The notes below the pieces were generated by a model that did not search any database, was not told the DNA's origin, and saw only the letters and a list, made by a program, of their open reading frames with translations. A program made the translations under genes and the position numbers. 41,856 nt of DNA, from assembly GCA_900548135.1 (NCBI GenBank), contig URJC01000001.1, forward strand, positions 1-41,856. The letters are read 5' to 3'. Positions 8,426 to 16,899 of this stretch are shown here, in pieces. This DNA is from an uncultured Odoribacter sp. (GTDB lineage: Bacteria; Bacteroidota; Bacteroidia; Bacteroidales; Marinifilaceae). Positions within the stretch are counted from its first letter, which is position 1, and each line of letters begins with the position of its first letter.

Positions 8426-8785
8426 TTATTTAATAAATTTGATAGTCAAAGGATAAGACCAAAGTTCACCATTATTAGCTTTAATACTTCCCATTATGAT
8501 GAAAACAAGATAGCAGATGCCCAATGCTGCTAAAACAATGGTACCAATAAGGATAAAAGTTAGTAAGAATCCAATAATTCCATAAATTAAAGCAGAGAGG
8601 AACCAGTTTATAACGATTTTACCATTTTCGTCAATAAATTTTGAAGAATCTTTCTTAATCAGCCATAATACCAGAGGGATGATGATACTGACTAATTGTG
8701 AAAGATGAATAAACATTGCATATTGCTTTTCGTTTATTTTTATAACGCCATCTCCTTGTGTTTGTTGTTGTTCGGTTGTTTCCAT
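8426..8785 (-). CDS. DUF4870 domain membrane protein
   Basis: This 119-residue protein opens with a Gln/Thr-rich cytoplasmic stretch (METTEQQQTQGDG). The pattern that follows is typical of DUF4870 (Tic20-like) proteins: a first hydrophobic segment (YAMFIHLSQLVSIIIPLVLWLI), the conserved basic/acidic loop KKDSSKFIDENGKIVINWFLS, then two longer hydrophobic segments (LIYGIIGFLLTFILIGTIVL and AALGICYLVFIIMGSIKA). Three or four membrane helices are likely. The biochemical role of the family is not known to me. It starts 12 bases downstream of gltX on the same strand and ends at a good terminator, so it is the last gene of that operon. Confidence 0.85.
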   Translation of the reverse strand: METTEQQQTQGDGVIKINEKQYAMFIHLSQLVSIIIPLVLWLIKKDSSKFIDENGKIVINWFLSALIYGIIGFLLTFILIGTIVLAALGICYLVFIIMGSIKANNGELWSYPLTIKFIK

Positions 8786-8797
8786 TTTACAATTTAT

Positions 8798-10318
8798 TTA
8801 TAAGGTTTTTAATGCTTTTTCCATTCGTTTGATGGTTTCTTCTTTGCCAATAATTTCTATCACATCAAACATATGAGGTCCCTTGGCTGCTCCGACAATC
8901 GCTACGCGGAAAGGATTCATGACTTTACCAAAGCCCAGTTGTTTTTCAGTGATCCAGGTTGAAATTACTTTTTCGGTATTTGCAAAAGAATAATCATCTA
9001 TTGATTTTAATATTTCCAGTAATTCCTTCATCAAAGCCGGAGTATCTTCTTTCCAATATTTTTTGCTGTCTTTTTCGTTAAATTCTTCCGGGGCAATAAA
9101 GAAAAAACGGCAATCCTGATATAGTTCTGCTACAAAATTGTAGCGTTCTTTCATCAGTCCACAGATTTTTTCAACTTTAGGTTTATTAAATTCCAATTGC
9201 TCTTTTACTAACAATTCTCCGACAAGTTCAGCTAGTTCCGTGTTTGATTTGGCAATCAAATATTTATGATTAAACCATTTTGTTTTTTCAGGATCAAATT
9301 TAGCTCCGGATTTTTTTACTCTGTCCAGGGTAAAAGCGTCACAAAGTTCCTGCATACTGAAAATTTCCTGATCTGTGCCCGGATTCCAACCGAGTAGGGC
9401 TAACATATTGATGAAAGCTTCCGGAAAATAACCATCTTCTTTGTACCCATGCCATTTTTCACCTGTAACAGGGTCTGTAAATTCCATCGGAAAAACAGGG
9501 AAGCCCATTTTATTACCATCCCGTTTACTTAATTTTCCATTCCCTACAGGTTTGAGAATCAGCGGAAGGTGAGCAAATTCAGGCATGCTGCTCTCCCATC
9601 CGAAGGCTTTGTAGAGTAAAACATGTAAAGGTAAAGAAGGTAACCATTCTTCGCCCCGGATCACATGGGTGATTTTCATTAAATGGTCATCCACAATATT
9701 AGCCAGGTGATAAGTAGGCATACCATCTGATTTGTAAAGCACTTTATCATCTAGTAAAGAACTGTTGAAGTGGACTTCTCCGCGAATAATATCCTGTAAG
9801 ATCAGTTCTTCATTTTCAGGCATTTTGAAACGAATAACATAGTGGATACCACTTTCAAGAAGTTGCTGGAGTTCTTCCGGCTTCATATTTAATGAAGTCT
9901 TTAATCGGCTTCTGCTTTTAGCATTATATATGAATGTTTCTCCCCTCTTTTCGCACTCTTTACGCAGGGTATCCAATTCTTCTGCTGTATCGAATGAATA
10001 ATAGGCATTTCCGGATTCAACCAGTTGCAGTGCATATTGCCTGTAAATTTCTTTTCTTTCGCTTTGACGGTAAGGTCCATACTCTCCTCCGGCACCTACA
10101 CCTTCATCTACAGTTAAACCGCACCATTTTAAAGATTCTATGATATATTCTTCTGCTCCAGCTACATATCTGGTTTGGTCCGTATCTTCTATCCGTAAAA
10201 GAAAATCTCCTCCATAATGGCGGGCAAACAAGTAGTTAAAAAGTGCTGTTCTGACTCCACCCAAATGAAGGGCACCTGTGGGACTAGGAGCAAATCTCAC
10301 TCTGACTTTTCTTTCCAT
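8798..10318 (-). CDS. gltX: glutamyl-tRNA synthetase
   Basis: A class I aminoacyl-tRNA synthetase charging tRNA-Glu. The 506-residue length is normal. The HIGH-type signature is at residues 10-24 ([15 protein letters not shown]) and the KMSKS-type loop appears as GKLSKRDG at about residue 258. The segment between them ([22 protein letters not shown]) is typical of GltX. A Bacteroidetes-type insert ([20 protein letters not shown]) follows the KMSKS loop. The C-terminal helical anticodon-binding domain begins at about residue 340. Two small genes precede it on the same strand and DUF4870 follows 12 bases later, suggesting one operon. The ATG at 10318 gives the expected N-terminus [15 protein letters not shown]. 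Confidence 0.97.
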   Translation of the reverse strand: MERKVRVRFAPSPTGALHLGGVRTALFNYLFARHYGGDFLLRIEDTDQTRYVAGAEEYIIESLKWCGLTVDEGVGAGGEYGPYRQSERKEIYRQYALQLVESGNAYYSFDTAEELDTLRKECEKRGETFIYNAKSRSRLKTSLNMKPEELQQLLESGIHYVIRFKMPENEELILQDIIRGEVHFNSSLLDDKVLYKSDGMPTYHLANIVDDHLMKITHVIRGEEWLPSLPLHVLLYKAFGWESSMPEFAHLPLILKPVGNGKLSKRDGNKMGFPVFPMEFTDPVTGEKWHGYKEDGYFPEAFINMLALLGWNPGTDQEIFSMQELCDAFTLDRVKKSGAKFDPEKTKWFNHKYLIAKSNTELAELVGELLVKEQLEFNKPKVEKICGLMKERYNFVAELYQDCRFFFIAPEEFNEKDSKKYWKEDTPALMKELLEILKSIDDYSFANTEKVISTWITEKQLGFGKVMNPFRVAIVGAAKGPHMFDVIEIIGKEETIKRMEKALKTL

Positions 10319-10337
10319 TGGTTTTATTTTTTATTTA

Positions 10338-10592
10338 TTATTGTTCTTGTGTCTTATTCAAAATATCCTGAAACAGATTTTTGACATATTCAATCCCTTT
10401 TCGGATGGCTGTGTCTTTGGAAGTAATATTACTCAAAATGGGTTCTGCATGATTAAGAGGATTATTCGGATCATCAGTTAAGAGGTAAACTGTATATTTA
10501 CCGTTTTTCCCATTTTTACTTTTACTAACCAAGCCTAACCACACATCTATAGCCCGGTTATTGACATAAATTGTACGTTTTACTTTGTACAT
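10338..10592 (-). CDS. small conserved-looking protein of unknown function
   Basis: An 84-residue soluble protein, rich in Lys and Asn, without signal peptide or membrane segment. It begins with beta-like segments (MYKVKRTIYVNNRAIDVWLGLV, GKYTVYLLTDD) and ends in a helix (TAIRKGIEYVKNLFQDILNK). I do not recognise it. Its ATG overlaps the stop of the preceding 59-residue gene by one base (TAATG), which favours translational coupling, and it lies 19 bases upstream of gltX. Confidence 0.65.
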   Translation of the reverse strand: MYKVKRTIYVNNRAIDVWLGLVSKSKNGKNGKYTVYLLTDDPNNPLNHAEPILSNITSKDTAIRKGIEYVKNLFQDILNKTQEQ

Positions 10593-10771
10593 TACTTATA
10601 GTTTTGATCGTTTTTCCGGAAATTCAGCAATGTAACGATGACGACTAAACAAGTCATTGCTGCTACATTAATATATACAGGAGTCCTGTCGGTTGTACTA
10701 TACAGCGTAATTGCACTTGAAATCATGATTAGGAAAGCTGTCAATATGACTAATAACCGAATGATTTTCAT
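10592..10771 (-). CDS. 59-residue two-helix membrane protein
   Basis: A short reading frame with ATG at 10771 and stop TAA at 10592-10594. The product has two hydrophobic segments: IIRLLVILTAFLIMISSAIT (residues 3-22) and INVAAMTCLVVIVTLLNF (about residues 34-51). They are separated by a short polar turn (LYSTTDRTPVY), and the protein ends in a basic/polar tail (RKNDQNYK). This fits a helical hairpin in the inner membrane. The stop overlaps the next gene's ATG by one base, which supports it being real. No function can be assigned. Confidence 0.6.
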   Translation of the reverse strand: MKIIRLLVILTAFLIMISSAITLYSTTDRTPVYINVAAMTCLVVIVTLLNFRKNDQNYK

Positions 10772-10886
10772 TTTTTAATTTATTTTTATAACTTGATTCT
10801 TATTATTGCGTATCTATAAATTGAGTTTATACGAATTATGAATCGTGACTTCGCCTGATTTTTCTTTGCTCCCGGTTGGCCTTGGA

Positions 10887-12017
10887 TTATAGATTTAAAC
10901 TGTTTTTTACCGGATTGGCATAAATTGCCAGATAAATATTGTTCAACATAGAAATATTTCCTTCTAACTTGTCCATTTTTTGTGTCATGACACGGATGAA
11001 GTTTTCTTTTTCTTCGGGAGTATAATGAGCGGAAAATTTATTTACAGAGTGGAGCAAATCATAGGCTATATAATTATTTGGCCACAATTTAAAATTTTTG
11101 TGTATTTTGGCGTCAATGATAGCTGCCAAAGCATCAATACGGTCTCCATTGCTGGGAAGGTTGTCGAGTTTATCTAATTCTTCGTCAGTTAGCTGTTCGA
11201 TGTGAAAATGTACACGTCCTTTGTAATCGCTTAATCCGGTAAGCATACTATTCATATCAGCTTGCGGAGTTTTTATGTATTCACCAAGGGTACGGGTATA
11301 TAATTCCTGAGTTTTTAAGGCATCGCATGGTTCCCATTCATAAGAAATGGCTAATGGCATGATATGTAGTTCTTTAAAATTTTCTGAGAAATTTGAAGGC
11401 CCACTCATCTTTAACATTTTTAATAAGCTGGGTTGAGTACGGTCGTCTCCGTTTTTGGTTCTGCCTTCCCGTTCTGCAATCCAGACAGAATCTTCATTTT
11501 CCTGAATAACTTCCCGAATGTATTTAGAACGAACAGCTGAGCTGGATAACATTTCTCTTACTGTTATATCCCGTTCAATAACAAAACAGGAATCCAGCTT
11601 AACTAAATCTGTTATCCATTCATTGATAAGTAAATTACTACCTATTGCAGCACGGGTATATTTATTGCCATGTGCTCTTAAGAGTACGTTAAGAATTGCC
11701 GAATCTAGTATTATATCCCGGTGGTTGGACATAAAAATATAAGATAGATCTTTATCAACCAGGTGCATACCTGTTATAGTAACTCCTTCCGTAGTTGTGT
11801 TGATCAGAGATTGTATTGCAGGTCCGAAAAAACGTTGTTGAAATTCACTTCTGCTCCGGATTCCTTTCAACGCATTCTGAATGGAGTCTATATCCATTTG
11901 GGTTAAATTGGAAAATAAAGTCAGAAATTCCTGTGATTGGCACAAACGATCCCTTGCTGCTTCTATTTCATTTCCACAATAAGGTCTGATGTCGTCATAT
12001 TCAGAATCCGATGTCAT
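10887..12017 (-). CDS. PlsC/PlsB-type glycerolipid acyltransferase family protein
   Basis: A 376-residue protein resembling the 1-acyl-sn-glycerol-3-phosphate acyltransferase superfamily. The signature is FMSNHRDIILDSAIL, with His99 and Asp105. This is an H-x5-D spacing rather than the classical H-x4-D, and I recall the same variant in Bacteroidetes homologues. VWIAEREGRTKNGDDRTQPSLLKML (about residue 180) matches the second conserved block of the family with its glutamate, glycine and arginine. The region around LHIMPLAISYEWEPCDAL fits the third block. No membrane helix is obvious. The precise acceptor (lysophosphatidate, ornithine lipid or other) cannot be read. It has its own promoter at 12085-12115. 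Confidence 0.75.
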   Translation of the reverse strand: MTSDSEYDDIRPYCGNEIEAARDRLCQSQEFLTLFSNLTQMDIDSIQNALKGIRSRSEFQQRFFGPAIQSLINTTTEGVTITGMHLVDKDLSYIFMSNHRDIILDSAILNVLLRAHGNKYTRAAIGSNLLINEWITDLVKLDSCFVIERDITVREMLSSSAVRSKYIREVIQENEDSVWIAEREGRTKNGDDRTQPSLLKMLKMSGPSNFSENFKELHIMPLAISYEWEPCDALKTQELYTRTLGEYIKTPQADMNSMLTGLSDYKGRVHFHIEQLTDEELDKLDNLPSNGDRIDALAAIIDAKIHKNFKLWPNNYIAYDLLHSVNKFSAHYTPEEKENFIRVMTQKMDKLEGNISMLNNIYLAIYANPVKNSLNL

Positions 12018-12084
12018 ATTATTGATTTAAATTTGATTGCTAATTATCACACGTTGTATGAAACTCATTCATTCATTTTGACTA

Positions 12085-12115
12085 CAAAGATAAAACTAAA
12101 AGCTAAAAGCTGAAA
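12085..12115 (-). promoter_or_regulatory. promoter of the acyltransferase gene, spacer made of heptad repeats
   Basis: On the minus strand TATCTTTG (complement of 12085-12092) is a perfect -7 box. TTTC (complement of 12112-12115) stands 19 bases upstream as a near-consensus -33 box. Predicted leader length is roughly 60 bases. The spacer consists of 7-base repeats (taaaagc on the plus strand). Confidence 0.55.
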
Positions 12116-12130
12116 GCTAAAGCTTAAAAG
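12091..12130. repeat. degenerate 7-base tandem repeat (taaaagc)
   Basis: Successive units read taaaac, taaaagc, taaaagc, tgaaagc, taaagc and ttaaaag on the plus strand, a clear 7-base period with small losses. The array overlaps the -33 to -7 region of the acyltransferase promoter. Similar 7-base periodicity occurs at 22584-22635 and 27351-27413. Confidence 0.8.
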
Positions 12131-12156
12131 TTCAGGCAAAATGCTTGTAATCTTGT

Positions 12157-13356
12157 CTAAGATGTACGTCCAGGATAGTTTTGAAGTGCTTTTGCGAGAA
12201 TTTCCATCGCTTTTGCCAGGTCATCAATTTTTAAAACATAAGCAATTCTCACTTCGTCTTTTCCTAATCCCGGCGTATGATAAAACCCGGTTGCAGGCGC
12301 TAACATAACCGTTCTTCCTTTATAATTGAAATCTTCCAGCATCCATTGAGAGAATTTTTCTGCGTCGTCAACTGGTAATTTGACTATGGAATAAAAGGCT
12401 CCTTGGGGCTTGGGACAATATACACCAGGCATTTGATTTAAGGTTCTTACCATAAAATCCCGACGTTTGATATATTCATTATACACTTTTTGAAAATATT
12501 CCTCTGTTGTATCCAGCGAAGCTTCTGCTGCGATTTGTCCTAATGCGGGAGGGCATAATCGTGCCATTCCAAATTTCAGAGATGCAGTCAGTATTTCCTG
12601 ATTCCGGCTAATCAGTGCTCCGACGCGGATACCGCATTCACTATATCGTTTGGACATGGAATCGAAAAGGATGGTGTTTTGTTCGATGCCCTGAAGATTC
12701 ATTACAGAATAGTGTCGGACTCCGTCATAACAATATCTTCGGTAAACTTCGTCCGAATATAAATACAAGTCATATTTTTTAACAATATTTGCCAGACTTT
12801 CGAGTTCTTGTTGAGAATATAAATATCCTGTAGGATTATTGGGGTTGATGATTACGATTCCTTTTGTACGGGAAGTAATTTGTTTTTCAAATTCACTGAT
12901 CGGGGGTAAAGCAAAATTTTCTTCTATTTTGGCTGTAACTGTTTTGATTTTAGCTCCTGCCATGACTGCAAAAGCAGCATAATTTGCATAAAAAGGTTCC
13001 GGAATAATGATTTCATCCCCTTCATTGAGGGTACTCATAAAAGCGAAAAGAATAGCCTCTGAACCTCCTGTTGTAATTAGAATATTCTCTTTAGTAATCG
13101 GGATATTTAACTTTTGATAGTATTGGGCTAATTTGGTCCGTAAAGGAAGATTGCCTGCTGAGGGAGTATATTCAATAACCGGAAATTGTAAATGCCGGAT
13201 TACTTCAAGGGCAATTTCGGGAGTAGGAATATCTGGTTGACCGATATTCAGATGATATACATGGATACCTTTTGCTTTGGCCTGATCTGCATAAGGAACC
13301 AATTTCCGGATTGGAGAAGCAGGGACGGATTTTCCTTTTTCAGAGATTTGTAGCAT
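12157..13356 (-). CDS. PLP-dependent aminotransferase, aspartate aminotransferase-like
   Basis: A 399-residue fold-type I aminotransferase of normal length. Visible residues: NIGQPDIPTP at 38-47, TGGSEAILFAF around 97-106 (cofactor phosphate loop), NPNNPTGY at 171-178, SDEVYRRY at 201-208 and SMSKRYSECGIRVG with the cofactor lysine at 236. The group is close to subgroup I-gamma aspartate/aromatic aminotransferases; substrate cannot be fixed. It is the last gene of the pyrH-dxs-Crp cluster, 52 bases after the regulator, so it may be co-transcribed. A second, different aminotransferase (start of window) carries SLSKAHNMSGWR instead. Confidence 0.9.
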   Translation of the reverse strand: MLQISEKGKSVPASPIRKLVPYADQAKAKGIHVYHLNIGQPDIPTPEIALEVIRHLQFPVIEYTPSAGNLPLRTKLAQYYQKLNIPITKENILITTGGSEAILFAFMSTLNEGDEIIIPEPFYANYAAFAVMAGAKIKTVTAKIEENFALPPISEFEKQITSRTKGIVIINPNNPTGYLYSQQELESLANIVKKYDLYLYSDEVYRRYCYDGVRHYSVMNLQGIEQNTILFDSMSKRYSECGIRVGALISRNQEILTASLKFGMARLCPPALGQIAAEASLDTTEEYFQKVYNEYIKRRDFMVRTLNQMPGVYCPKPQGAFYSIVKLPVDDAEKFSQWMLEDFNYKGRTVMLAPATGFYHTPGLGKDEVRIAYVLKIDDLAKAMEILAKALQNYPGRTS

Positions 13357-13408
13357 GGTGTTATCGATTTGAAGGTTTTATAAACAGTCCTTCAATATAC
13401 GATATTTT

Positions 13409-14128
13409 TCACAAACCTGCAATCGTTTTCATTTTTTCAATATTCAGTAGTTTTATTTTACGTCCTTTGGCTTCAACAAGTCCTTCTGCTTTGTAATCGG
13501 AGAGTAGACGAATAACAGTTTCCGTGGCTGTTCCGACAAAATTACCCAGGTTTTCCCGGGTAATATTTAGTTTGAGTGTTCCGTCATTTTCCATACCAAA
13601 TTCTTTGGCTAACAGGAGTAAACTTTCTGCTAATCTTTCTTTTACGGATTTTTGTGCAATATCCCGGATGTATCGGTTAGCGTCCCCTAGTTCTTTGCAG
13701 GCAATCTGCACCATATCGTAAGCAAAACCAGAGTTACTTTTTATCAGGTCCAGGAGGATTTGGTCAGGGATATAACAAAGAATGGTATCCGAAAGTGTTT
13801 CAATAGAAGTACAAGCTGGTTCGTGCCGGATAACAGAACGAAAACCAAAAATATCCCCCTCCTGATCAAATTTAATAATTTGTTCTTTACCTTCATTACC
13901 GGTTTGATAAATTTTGATAATACCCTGATAGACAAAATAACAACCTTTTATTCTGGCACCTTCGGTATAAATAATTTCTCCTTTTTTATAGAAACGGATC
14001 GCATCAGGAGTAAGAAGACTTCTGAGTTCTGGATCAGTAAGGTTGGAGAATGTACCTTTCAGCTTTTTATAACACGATTCAAGGTCGGGTAAGGTCCTGT
14101 TAAGGTCCATATGTTCTTCTTTCTTCAT
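13409..14128 (-). CDS. Crp/Fnr family transcriptional regulator
   Basis: A 239-residue regulator with an N-terminal cyclic-nucleotide-binding-type beta barrel (about residues 40-135; KKGEIIYTEGARIKGCYFVYQGIIKIY, then QIIKFDQEGDIFGFRSVI) and a C-terminal winged helix (about residues 165-235; TRENLGNFVGTATETVIRLLSDYKAEGLVEAKG). Cysteines are scattered and there is no N-terminal cluster of the FNR type, so it is unlikely to be an iron-sulfur oxygen sensor. The effector is unknown. It begins 6 bases after the dxs stop, indicating an operon with pyrH and dxs. Confidence 0.9.
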   Translation of the reverse strand: MKKEEHMDLNRTLPDLESCYKKLKGTFSNLTDPELRSLLTPDAIRFYKKGEIIYTEGARIKGCYFVYQGIIKIYQTGNEGKEQIIKFDQEGDIFGFRSVIRHEPACTSIETLSDTILCYIPDQILLDLIKSNSGFAYDMVQIACKELGDANRYIRDIAQKSVKERLAESLLLLAKEFGMENDGTLKLNITRENLGNFVGTATETVIRLLSDYKAEGLVEAKGRKIKLLNIEKMKTIAGL

Positions 14129-14134
14129 GCTGAT

Positions 14135-16060
14135 TTAAAATGTTTTAGCTTTTTGTAATTCGGTGTCGGTACATTTGTCCGTTTGATTGGTTATGTAATA
14201 GATAGATTGGATGATACCTTGTTCATCATAGCCACATGTAGCATATAGCTGATGCTGGGTTCCATGTTCGATAAATTGATCAGGGATACCTAGACGTATT
14301 AAATGCGCATTGTAATGATGATCTGCCATAAACTCCGTAACAGCACTTCCTAAACCTCCTTTAATAGTTCCGTCTTCTAGTGTGATAATCTTTGAAAATT
14401 TGTGGAAGATACTGTGAAGAAGATCTTCATCCAGTGGTTTTAAAAAACGCATATCATAAAGAGCGATGGATAGGTTTTCCAGTTTGTTGATAGCATTCTT
14501 TGCCACATTGCCAATAGCTCCGATTGAAATAATTGCGACCTCTTCTCCCTCAATTAGACACCTACCTTTTCCAATTTCCAGTTGTTGAAAGGGAGTATGC
14601 CAGTCTTGCAGAACCCCCCTGCCCCGGGGATAACGGATTGAAAACGGCCCTTGATCAGGTAATTGAGCTGTATACATCATATTGCGTAGTTCTTCTTCAT
14701 CCAGTGGGGCTGCTATGGTTAAATTTGGAATACATCTGAAGAAAGCCAGATCGTAGGCTCCATGATGTGTTGCTCCGTCAGAACCGACAAAACCGGCCCG
14801 GTCAAGACAAAAAATGACATTCAGGTTTTGGAGTGCTACGTCATGTATGACTTGATCATAAGCTCTTTGCATGAAAGAAGAATAAATATTGCAAAAGGGG
14901 ACATAGCCTTTGGCAGCCAGACCTGCAGAAAAAGTAACAGCATGCTGTTCTGCTATGCCTACATCAAAACAACGATCAGGCATTTCATGCATCATGATGT
15001 TTAATGAGCAGCCGGTTGGCATAGCAGGGGTGATTCCAACAATCTTAGAATTGATCTTTGCAAGTTCTGTAATTGTATTTCCGAATACATCCTGAAATTT
15101 GGCCGGAAGGTTACTGTCTGTCTCTTTGATCCGTTCTCCGGTGACCTTATTAAACTTACCTGGGGCGTGCCAGATTGTTTGGTTGGTCTCAGCTTCTTTA
15201 AATCCTTTTCCTTTTACAGTAATACAATGAAGTACTTTGGGACCATGGATATGTTTAAGGTCCCGGAGTACTTTAATAAGGTGGTTGATATCGTGTCCGT
15301 CAACTGGTCCGAAATAGCGTAATCCCATTGCTTCAAAAAGATTACTTCGTTTGAGAAGCATAGACTTGATACTATTGTCAATGTTCTGGATGAAATTTCG
15401 CATACCCGGACTGATGCGGTTTAGTTTACCAAGAACGTTCCAAACGTCTTGTTTGACTTTATTATAACCTTTTGAGGTGGTAATATCTAGCAAGTACTCA
15501 TTTAATCCCCCTACATTGGGGTCTATGGCCATATTATTGTCATTTAAAATGACCAATAGGTTTGAGTCATATACACCGGCATTGTTTAATGCTTCGAAAG
15601 CCATTCCTCCTGTCATAGACCCATCACCAATAACTGCTACGCTTTGCCGTTCATTTTCTCCGTTCATTTTGGCTGCAATAGCCATCCCCAAGGCTGCGGA
15701 TATAGAGGTGGAAGAATGGCCTGTCCCAAATGAATCATATTCACTCTCTGACATTTTAGGGAAACCGCTAATTCCACCATAGAGCCGTTTGGTCTTAAAC
15801 AAGTCTTTACGTCCGGTGAGTATTTTATGGGCATAAGACTGATGTCCTACGTCCCAGATCAGATTGTCGTAGGGGGTATTGAGGACATAATGAAGGGCAA
15901 CTGTCAATTCTACTACTCCCAGGCTGGAACCCAGATGGCCAGGATTTTCAGCGCAGTCATCTATGATTTTTTGCCGGATTTCCTGACACAATAATATGAG
16001 TGAATCTTCCGGTACTTTTTTTAAATCCTCTGGTGAATTTATGCTATCGAGAATGTTCAT
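14135..16060 (-). CDS. dxs: 1-deoxy-D-xylulose-5-phosphate synthase
   Basis: It condenses pyruvate and glyceraldehyde 3-phosphate to DXP, the entry step of the MEP isoprenoid pathway. The protein has 641 residues, normal for Dxs. Thiamine diphosphate binding is shown by GDGSMTGG at 145-152 with ILNDNNMAI following. DVGHQSYAHKILTGR (70-84) and FGTGHSSTS (111-119) carry substrate/cofactor histidines. The transketolase central domain includes DVGIAEQHAVTFSAGLA with the catalytic glutamate, and the segment RAGFVGSDGATHHGAYD follows. Its ATG overlaps the pyrH stop by one base (TAATG). The polyprenyl synthase at the far end of the window uses the pathway's products. Confidence 0.97.
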   Translation of the reverse strand: MNILDSINSPEDLKKVPEDSLILLCQEIRQKIIDDCAENPGHLGSSLGVVELTVALHYVLNTPYDNLIWDVGHQSYAHKILTGRKDLFKTKRLYGGISGFPKMSESEYDSFGTGHSSTSISAALGMAIAAKMNGENERQSVAVIGDGSMTGGMAFEALNNAGVYDSNLLVILNDNNMAIDPNVGGLNEYLLDITTSKGYNKVKQDVWNVLGKLNRISPGMRNFIQNIDNSIKSMLLKRSNLFEAMGLRYFGPVDGHDINHLIKVLRDLKHIHGPKVLHCITVKGKGFKEAETNQTIWHAPGKFNKVTGERIKETDSNLPAKFQDVFGNTITELAKINSKIVGITPAMPTGCSLNIMMHEMPDRCFDVGIAEQHAVTFSAGLAAKGYVPFCNIYSSFMQRAYDQVIHDVALQNLNVIFCLDRAGFVGSDGATHHGAYDLAFFRCIPNLTIAAPLDEEELRNMMYTAQLPDQGPFSIRYPRGRGVLQDWHTPFQQLEIGKGRCLIEGEEVAIISIGAIGNVAKNAINKLENLSIALYDMRFLKPLDEDLLHSIFHKFSKIITLEDGTIKGGLGSAVTEFMADHHYNAHLIRLGIPDQFIEHGTQHQLYATCGYDEQGIIQSIYYITNQTDKCTDTELQKAKTF

Positions 16061-16764
16061 TAATAAACAAGGGTTCCGATTTTTTCTCCTTCCATTAATT
16101 TTTTCAGATTACCTTCTATGTCCATATTGAATACCACAATGGGAAGGTTATTCTCCTTACACATCGTGGTGGCAGTCAAGTCCATTATTTTTAGGCCTTT
16201 GTTGTAGATTTCGTCATAAGTAATCTGCTCAAATTTTATAGCAGTAGGATCTTTTTCCGGATCTGCCGTATAAATTCCATCTACACGTGTTCCCTTAAAC
16301 ATGGCATCAGCCTCTATTTCAATTGCTCTAAGGCTGCTGCCGGTATCTGTCGTGAAATATGGATTTCCTGTTCCTGCACTAAATATAGTTACATATCCTT
16401 GTTGCAAATACTCCACTGCTTTGGTTTTGGAATAGAATTCTCCAATTGGTTCCATCCGGATAGCTGTCAGTACTTTGTTTTTACAATTTTCGTTATCTAG
16501 GGCTGAACTAAGAGCTAAACTATTGATGACTGTAGCAAGCATTCCCATGCTATCTCCTTTTACGCGGTCAAATCCCTTTGTACTACCACTTAAGCCCCGA
16601 AAAATATTACCTCCTCCGATGACAATTCCAATTTGAATTCCCATTTCTGCAATCTCTTTTATTTGGCGTGCATAGCTCTCTACACAGGTCACATCAATCC
16701 CATATTTCTGATTTCCCATTAAGGATTCCCCGCTTAGTTTTAAGAGTATTCTGTTGTATTTCAT
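16060..16764 (-). CDS. pyrH: UMP kinase
   Basis: It phosphorylates UMP to UDP for pyrimidine nucleotide synthesis and belongs to the amino-acid-kinase family, unlike eukaryotic UMP kinases. The ATG at 16764 gives MKYNRILLKLSGESLMG, the expected N-terminus; an upstream in-frame ATG at 16791 would add nine residues not typical of the family. Motifs: VIGGGNIFRG (residues about 50-60), TVINSLALSSAL, FSAGTGNPYFTTDT and IEADAMFKGTRVDGIYTADP. Length is 234 residues. It overlaps dxs by one base and heads the pyrH-dxs-Crp-aminotransferase run. Confidence 0.97.
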   Translation of the reverse strand: MKYNRILLKLSGESLMGNQKYGIDVTCVESYARQIKEIAEMGIQIGIVIGGGNIFRGLSGSTKGFDRVKGDSMGMLATVINSLALSSALDNENCKNKVLTAIRMEPIGEFYSKTKAVEYLQQGYVTIFSAGTGNPYFTTDTGSSLRAIEIEADAMFKGTRVDGIYTADPEKDPTAIKFEQITYDEIYNKGLKIMDLTATTMCKENNLPIVVFNMDIEGNLKKLMEGEKIGTLVY

Positions 16765-16788
16765 CACTTTGTTAGTTATATTGTAAAA

Positions 16789-16796
16789 CAAAATTA
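16789..16796 (-). promoter_or_regulatory. -7 box of the pyrH promoter
   Basis: On the minus strand TAATTTTG (complement of caaaatta) fits TAnnTTTG and lies 25 bases before the chosen pyrH start. This placement also argues against the upstream ATG at 16791, which would fall inside the box. No clear -33 TTTG is seen. Confidence 0.5.
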
Positions 16797-16869
16797 TTTT
16801 ATTTCAGTATAAATTATTTAAAACGTAAAAAAATCGTCTTGGTTATAAAAAAAGTAGAACAAAGCTAAT

Positions 16870-16877
16870 TAATTTTG
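16870..16877 (+). promoter_or_regulatory. -7 box of the GT2 gene promoter
   Basis: TAATTTTG matches the Bacteroidetes -7 consensus and lies 22 bases before the ATG at 16900. A -33 element with correct spacing is not evident. Confidence 0.45.
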
Positions 16878-16899
16878 TCTTATTCTAAAATGAAATTCT

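Noticed and set aside
13409..14128. Oxygen-sensing FNR.
   Set aside because: The cysteines are not in the N-terminal cluster spacing needed for the iron-sulfur centre.
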